In this document: positions 59,939-64,000 of the stretch, in pieces
Numbering within the stretch: the stretch's first letter is position 1
Layout of the letters: the number at the start of each line of letters is the position of its first letter
NCBI RefSeq assembly: GCF_025685605.1
Contig: NZ_JAGTUT010000001.1
Span: forward strand, 4,402,001-4,466,000
Origin: Granulicella arctica
GTDB taxonomy: Bacteria > Acidobacteriota > Terriglobia > Terriglobales > Acidobacteriaceae
Length of the DNA: 64,000 nucleotides
Direction: 5' to 3'
Position numbers and translations under genes: made by a program
Notes under the pieces: generated by a model
Databases searched by the model: none
Told to the model about the DNA's origin: nothing
Seen by the model: the letters and a program-made list of their open reading frames with translations, nothing else

Positions 59939-62900
59939 ATGAAATGGACTGCCCTTTTTCCCTGCACTCGCAGACTTGCATGCGCACTTGGCGCGCTGCT
60001 GATGATGAACTCGTTCGCATTCGGCCAGACATCGACGACCGGCGCAATTCGCGGAACACTCACTGATCCACAGGGGGCAGTGATCACCTCCGGCACGGTG
60101 ACCGTGAAATCGCAAGGCACCGATGCGGTGCGTGTAGCAGCGACCGATAAAGATGGGCAGTTTGCTGTGGGTCTGTTGCCGCCGGGACTGTACACGGTAA
60201 CAATTGCGGCTCCTGGCTTCAAGACGGAGAATCCGGGTGCGATCACGGTCACCGTGACGGAGACGGCTCGCGTGGATGCAAAGCTGGTGCTGGGCAGCCA
60301 GAATGAGACCGTTGAGGTGAGTTCGCTAGCGCCGTCGCTGCAAGTGGAGAATGCAACGCTGGGAACGGTAGTGGACGGTGCAACGATCCGTGAGGTTCCT
60401 CTGACGAACCGCAACTTTACACAGGTTTTGACGCTATCTGCGGGTGTGGCTGGGGACGTCAATAACGCTGCAACTCTAGGCAGGGGAACGCAGGACGTCT
60501 ATGTGAACGGTGCGAGCAGCATCAGTAACAACTTTCACATGGACGGCGCGGACATCAATAACTTCGGTTCGGGGCGTGCGGGCGATTTCGTACAGCAGGC
60601 GGGTATCGCTATTCCGAACCCGGATGCGCTGCAGGAGTTCAAGATCCAGACGACGAACTACGATGCGGGCTTTGGACGAGATGCAGGAGCTAACGTCGAT
60701 GTCGTGACCAAGACGGGATCAAATGCGATTCATGGTTCGATCTGGGAGTTTTTTCGCAATGACATCTTCAATGCGAACGACACGTTCTTGAAGCTGAACG
60801 GACAGCCGCGCGCGGTGATGAAGAACAACCAGTTTGGCGGCACGCTTGGCGGCGCGATCATGAAAGACAAGCTCTTCATCTTCGGGTCGTACCAGGGAAC
60901 GCGGCAGGTGAACGGTCTTAGTGCAAGTTCGCTCGCGAGCAATACGCTCTTTCCACTTACGGATGACCGTAGTGCGGCTGGGATTGCACGGATCGCTTGC
61001 CCGAGCGGGAGTCCAGGGAAGAACTGGGCTCCCTTCTTTGGAGGAGTTAACGTAGCGTGTAATGGGTCAAACATCAATCCGGTCGCGCTCAACCTGCTGA
61101 ATCAGAAGATCGCGAACGGCACCTACCTGGTTCCGACGCCCCAGCGAATTGCTTCGGATACAAATGGCAACCCAATCGGGTTCTCGACATTCAGCATTCC
61201 GTCTCACTTTACGGAAGATCAATTTCTTGTGAATACGGATTACATTATCTCCGCGAAGCACACGTTGTCGGAGCGCTACTTCTTCTCGAATGATCCGGAG
61301 ACTGAGCCGTTCAGCAGCACGGCGGATACGCCGGGTAATGGCGTGACGCCGAAGTACACGAATCAGGTTGCGGTCTTGAAGCTGACTTCAGGAATCAACG
61401 CGCATTTCCTCAATGAGGGCTTAGTTGGCTACATTCGCAGTGTCGGTACGCTGCAGACGCAGGCGAATCTCACTGCTGCCCAGATCGGCATGACAGCACC
61501 GAGCGACCCGACTTACCCGCTTACACCGATCATCACGACCACGGGCTACTTCTCGCTTGGTGGCGTGAATAACGACGTATCGAGCTCGTATGTCAATACG
61601 TTCGAGATCAGCGATCAGATCAGCTGGACGCACGGAAAACAGAGTGTTCGCGCTGGATTTACGGGCGAGAAGAATCAATTCAACTTCAACGATCCAAATA
61701 ATAAGCGCGGCAGTCTCGGATTTCTTACCTTCCAGGATTTTCTGCTGGGACAGAGCGCGGCGCAGAACGGGTCAGCGTTCAGCAACGTCAGTTCGGCGGG
61801 TAGCCAGCAGGGCAGCTACTACCATGCGTATCGCGGAACAGAGATTGCGATGTTTGTGCAGGACGACCTTAAATTGCGACCAAATCTGACGGTGAACGCC
61901 GGCGTTCGATGGGAGTTGAACAGTGGTATCAGCGCTGCTCACGGCGAGTTGAGCAGCTTCGATCCGAGCCTGGTCACGCCGTTTCAGCCGGTGCCGGTTG
62001 GTGGAACTTTTACCGGTTTTGTAGTGCCAAACAACTATCGGTTGGCGCTACCGGCTGGAATCGAGCGATTGGTCAGCACGAGCCTCGGCAACGACGATAT
62101 TCCGCTGCATAACTTTGGTCCGCGTGTTGGCTTTGCATGGGAGCCGTTCGGTGCCAGTCAGACTACCGTGCTGCGCGGCGGCTTTGGCTTGTTCTATACG
62201 CTGCCGAATGCGAACTCAGTGCTACAGACGTTGGGTAACCAGCCATTTGTCAGTTCGTCCAGCTTGAGCGGTACGGCTGCGGCAGCGTCGACCTTCCAGA
62301 CGCCGTATACGGTACCGCTTACGCCGGGAGTGTGGCGGCCACGGTCGCAAAACTATACCTTGACCGTGACGTCAGTTGCTCAAAATATCGATTCGCCACT
62401 GACCGAGCAGTACAACCTGGATGTGCAGCAGCAGCTGCCCTCGAAGCTTGTGCTTGAGCTCGGGTATGTGGGAACGCGCGGCACACGGCTCGCTGAATCG
62501 CGTGCTCTGAACCGTGCATATCTTGCCAGTCCTTCCAATCCGATCAACGGCGTAACTACGAACACGGTCGGGTCGGCCAATCTGCAGGCGCGTGTGCCAT
62601 ACCAGGGATTTACAACAAATGGCGTGACACGCATCGAGACGTACGGATTCTCAAACTACAACAGCCTTCAATCTACGTTGAAGCGGCAGATGAGCCATGG
62701 CTTGTTTCTGCAGGCGGCTTATACGTGGAGCAAGGCTATGACGACGGTAACTGGCGGCGACGGGACGAACGGTGTCTTTGCTGGCGGTAGCGGCAACAGC
62801 AATGATCCGGATAACCGTTATGCTCGCTATGGACTTGCCGGGTACGATCGGACGAATCGTCTGGTGGTGGCGTATTCATGGCAGCTTCCGAGCCTGGATA

Positions 62901-63463
62901 ACAAGGGGGCGTTCGTCCATGTAGCTACGGGCGGATGGAAGTTCTCGGGTGTCTCGACCTTCCAGTCCGGCAAACCGCTGACCTTCACCGACACTAGAAA
63001 TGGTACGGCATGGGGCACGGCCAGCCGCGCACAGTACGTTACGGGTATCACAAATAAAAGTGTGCAGAACAAGAACGGCGGATCGATGCTGAACCGTGTG
63101 AAGACTAACTCGTACCTCAACCCTGGAACGACGCTGTTCGTTGCGGCTCCTGCGGTGCCATTCAGCGGGCCTGCAGTTCCGGGCAGCACTGGTGTCGGCG
63201 CACTGGACTATGGCAACAGTGGTATCGGCGTTGCACGCGGTCCGGGTAACGATAACTGGGACATGGCGGTTGTGAAGACGACACGGGTAGGTGGTCTTCG
63301 CGAGGATGCGACGATCGACTTCCGTACGGAGTTCTTCAATGCGTTCAACCATGCGCAGTATGCTAATCCGTCGACGGGTGTTGGAACTGCGAGCTATGGT
63401 GTGATCAATGCTTCAGCAGTTGCACCCCGGCTGATCCAATTTGCTCTAAAGTATGTGTTCTAG
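59939..63463 (+). CDS. TonB-dependent receptor, Oar-like
   Basis: A 1174-residue outer-membrane receptor with a signal peptide (about 1-31, ending AFGQ), a carboxypeptidase-regulatory-like domain (GAIRGTLTDPQGAVITSGTV to about 120), a plug with HMDGADINNFGSG and AGANVDVVTKTGSNAIHG, and a barrel ending ALKYVF. Large receptors of this kind in acidobacteria are taken to import glycans. ATG 59939 is chosen because AGAGG lies eight bases upstream and a basic leader follows; the frame open to 59819 is untranslated leader. It is preceded by a promoter-like region with two hairpins and followed by an acetamidase/formamidase gene. Confidence 0.93.
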   Translation: MKWTALFPCTRRLACALGALLMMNSFAFGQTSTTGAIRGTLTDPQGAVITSGTVTVKSQGTDAVRVAATDKDGQFAVGLLPPGLYTVTIAAPGFKTENPGAITVTVTETARVDAKLVLGSQNETVEVSSLAPSLQVENATLGTVVDGATIREVPLTNRNFTQVLTLSAGVAGDVNNAATLGRGTQDVYVNGASSISNNFHMDGADINNFGSGRAGDFVQQAGIAIPNPDALQEFKIQTTNYDAGFGRDAGANVDVVTKTGSNAIHGSIWEFFRNDIFNANDTFLKLNGQPRAVMKNNQFGGTLGGAIMKDKLFIFGSYQGTRQVNGLSASSLASNTLFPLTDDRSAAGIARIACPSGSPGKNWAPFFGGVNVACNGSNINPVALNLLNQKIANGTYLVPTPQRIASDTNGNPIGFSTFSIPSHFTEDQFLVNTDYIISAKHTLSERYFFSNDPETEPFSSTADTPGNGVTPKYTNQVAVLKLTSGINAHFLNEGLVGYIRSVGTLQTQANLTAAQIGMTAPSDPTYPLTPIITTTGYFSLGGVNNDVSSSYVNTFEISDQISWTHGKQSVRAGFTGEKNQFNFNDPNNKRGSLGFLTFQDFLLGQSAAQNGSAFSNVSSAGSQQGSYYHAYRGTEIAMFVQDDLKLRPNLTVNAGVRWELNSGISAAHGELSSFDPSLVTPFQPVPVGGTFTGFVVPNNYRLALPAGIERLVSTSLGNDDIPLHNFGPRVGFAWEPFGASQTTVLRGGFGLFYTLPNANSVLQTLGNQPFVSSSSLSGTAAAASTFQTPYTVPLTPGVWRPRSQNYTLTVTSVAQNIDSPLTEQYNLDVQQQLPSKLVLELGYVGTRGTRLAESRALNRAYLASPSNPINGVTTNTVGSANLQARVPYQGFTTNGVTRIETYGFSNYNSLQSTLKRQMSHGLFLQAAYTWSKAMTTVTGGDGTNGVFAGGSGNSNDPDNRYARYGLAGYDRTNRLVVAYSWQLPSLDNKGAFVHVATGGWKFSGVSTFQSGKPLTFTDTRNGTAWGTASRAQYVTGITNKSVQNKNGGSMLNRVKTNSYLNPGTTLFVAAPAVPFSGPAVPGSTGVGALDYGNSGIGVARGPGNDNWDMAVVKTTRVGGLREDATIDFRTEFFNAFNHAQYANPSTGVGTASYGVINASAVAPRLIQFALKYVF

Positions 63464-63553
63464 GATCACTGCAGGTGCGGTGGTTGCCCGGTTGATGAGG
63501 CCGTGCGATCAATCCATAACAAGGTAAATGTCTCTTTTAGCTAGTGAGGTTTT

Positions 63554-64000
63554 ATGCGCTCTTCGGCTTTAGTAACGGGTCTTCTGCTGAGTATCTCGCT
63601 TCCTCTTTCGGCGGCTGATCATGTTGTCCTTGCCACCCCAACGACGGTCGAATGGGGTCACTACGCTGCCAATGCGAAGCCGGCTGTTACGGTGCAAAGC
63701 GGCGATACGGTTAAGATCCAGACGCTTTCCACCTGCGGACCTACGGATCGCCTGATCGCGCGGGGAATCAAGGCGGAAGATATTCCTGCTTACAACGATG
63801 CTGTTTACAAGGGATATCCCGAGAAAGAAAAGGGTCCGGGTGGGCATATCCTGACGGGGCCGGTTGCGATCGAGGGTGCAGAGCCCGGCGATGTGCTCGA
63901 AGTGCAGATACTCAAGGTGGACATCGATGCGAACTTCGCCTGTAACGGATTCGGATTGCATCGTGGATTCTTGCCGATGGAGTTCCCGTATAGCCGTCAA
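63554..64000 (+). CDS. Acetamidase/formamidase family protein, N-terminal part
   Basis: The first 149 residues of a FmdA/AmdA-type amidase, running off the window's end. An N-terminal signal peptide (about 1-22, SISLPLSAAD) is unusual because classical formamidases are cytoplasmic; exported acidobacterial members may act on other amides. The conserved start of the domain is visible: VTVQSGDTVKIQTLSTCGP, GPGGHILTGPVAIEGAEPGD and VLEVQILKVDID. GTGAGG lies upstream of the ATG. The gene follows the receptor after 90 bases without a terminator, so co-transcription is possible. Confidence 0.85.
   Translation, partial: MRSSALVTGLLLSISLPLSAADHVVLATPTTVEWGHYAANAKPAVTVQSGDTVKIQTLSTCGPTDRLIARGIKAEDIPAYNDAVYKGYPEKEKGPGGHILTGPVAIEGAEPGDVLEVQILKVDIDANFACNGFGLHRGFLPMEFPYSRQ

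Noticed and set aside
1..64000. Search for CRISPR arrays, tRNA/rRNA, transposases and phage genes
   Set aside because: None seen by eye; short tRNAs could be missed without a folding search.

Overview
The window looks like chromosomal DNA of an acidobacterium of class Terriglobia (Granulicella/Edaphobacter/Terriglobus type). The grounds are four very large TonB-dependent receptors with a carboxypeptidase-like N-terminal domain (Oar type), a CRTAC1-type FG-GAP/ASPIC protein, two DUF1080 (3-keto-disaccharide hydrolase) proteins, a giant cyclic-glucan-synthase-like membrane protein, a high-GC and tightly packed layout, and dispersed intergenic repeats of a type I associate with this group. Species assignment is inference. 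No rRNA, tRNA, CRISPR array, transposase or phage gene was seen.

Layout. 1-4.8 kb: 3' part of a TonB-dependent receptor with its terminator, a doubtful zinc-ribbon protein and an XRE-cupin regulator. 4.8-12.2 kb (minus strand): methyltransferase, ABC exporter, and a 1517-residue cyclic-glucan-synthase-like protein that stops where the GH94 phosphorylase module should begin. 12.3-21.5 kb (plus): M28 peptidase, M20 dipeptidase, mobA, Mla-type ATPase, polyprenyl glycosylphosphotransferase, nadE and a DsbA-like protein. 21.6-25.2 kb: accessory stretch with an esterase, an FG-GAP protein, a small membrane protein and a chloramphenicol-acetyltransferase-like protein, interspersed with related short repeats. 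25.3-32.4 kb: purine permease, maltose acetyltransferase/cupin pair, then three surface-polysaccharide membrane proteins. 32.4-36 kb: frameshifted Rieske oxygenase remnant and two divergent TPR proteins. 36-47.4 kb: two TonB-dependent receptors with CRTAC1, two DUF1080 proteins and an alkyltransferase-like protein. 47.5-52.6 kb (minus): His-rich secreted protein, LacI regulator, and a PAS histidine kinase paired with a double-domain KaiC-like ATPase. 52.8-55.7 kb: YjhG-type aldonate dehydratase plus FAH-fold dehydratase, a likely pentonate (Weimberg-type) route. 55.7-57.4 kb: Crp/Fnr regulator upstream of a Cys-rich DUF308-like membrane protein, with a perfect CRP-type palindrome between them. 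57.5-64 kb: FAD oxidoreductase and epimerase, a fourth receptor, and the start of an acetamidase/formamidase.

The genes together suggest a heterotrophic soil bacterium that takes up and breaks down glycans and makes its own surface glycans. Most notable for follow-up: the GH94-less glucan synthase, the Crp/Fnr-palindrome-DUF308 unit, the KaiC-kinase pair with altered signature residues, several genes whose -10-like box lies 6-7 bases before the start codon (probable leaderless mRNAs), and the small repeat family at 22.8-25.2 kb.
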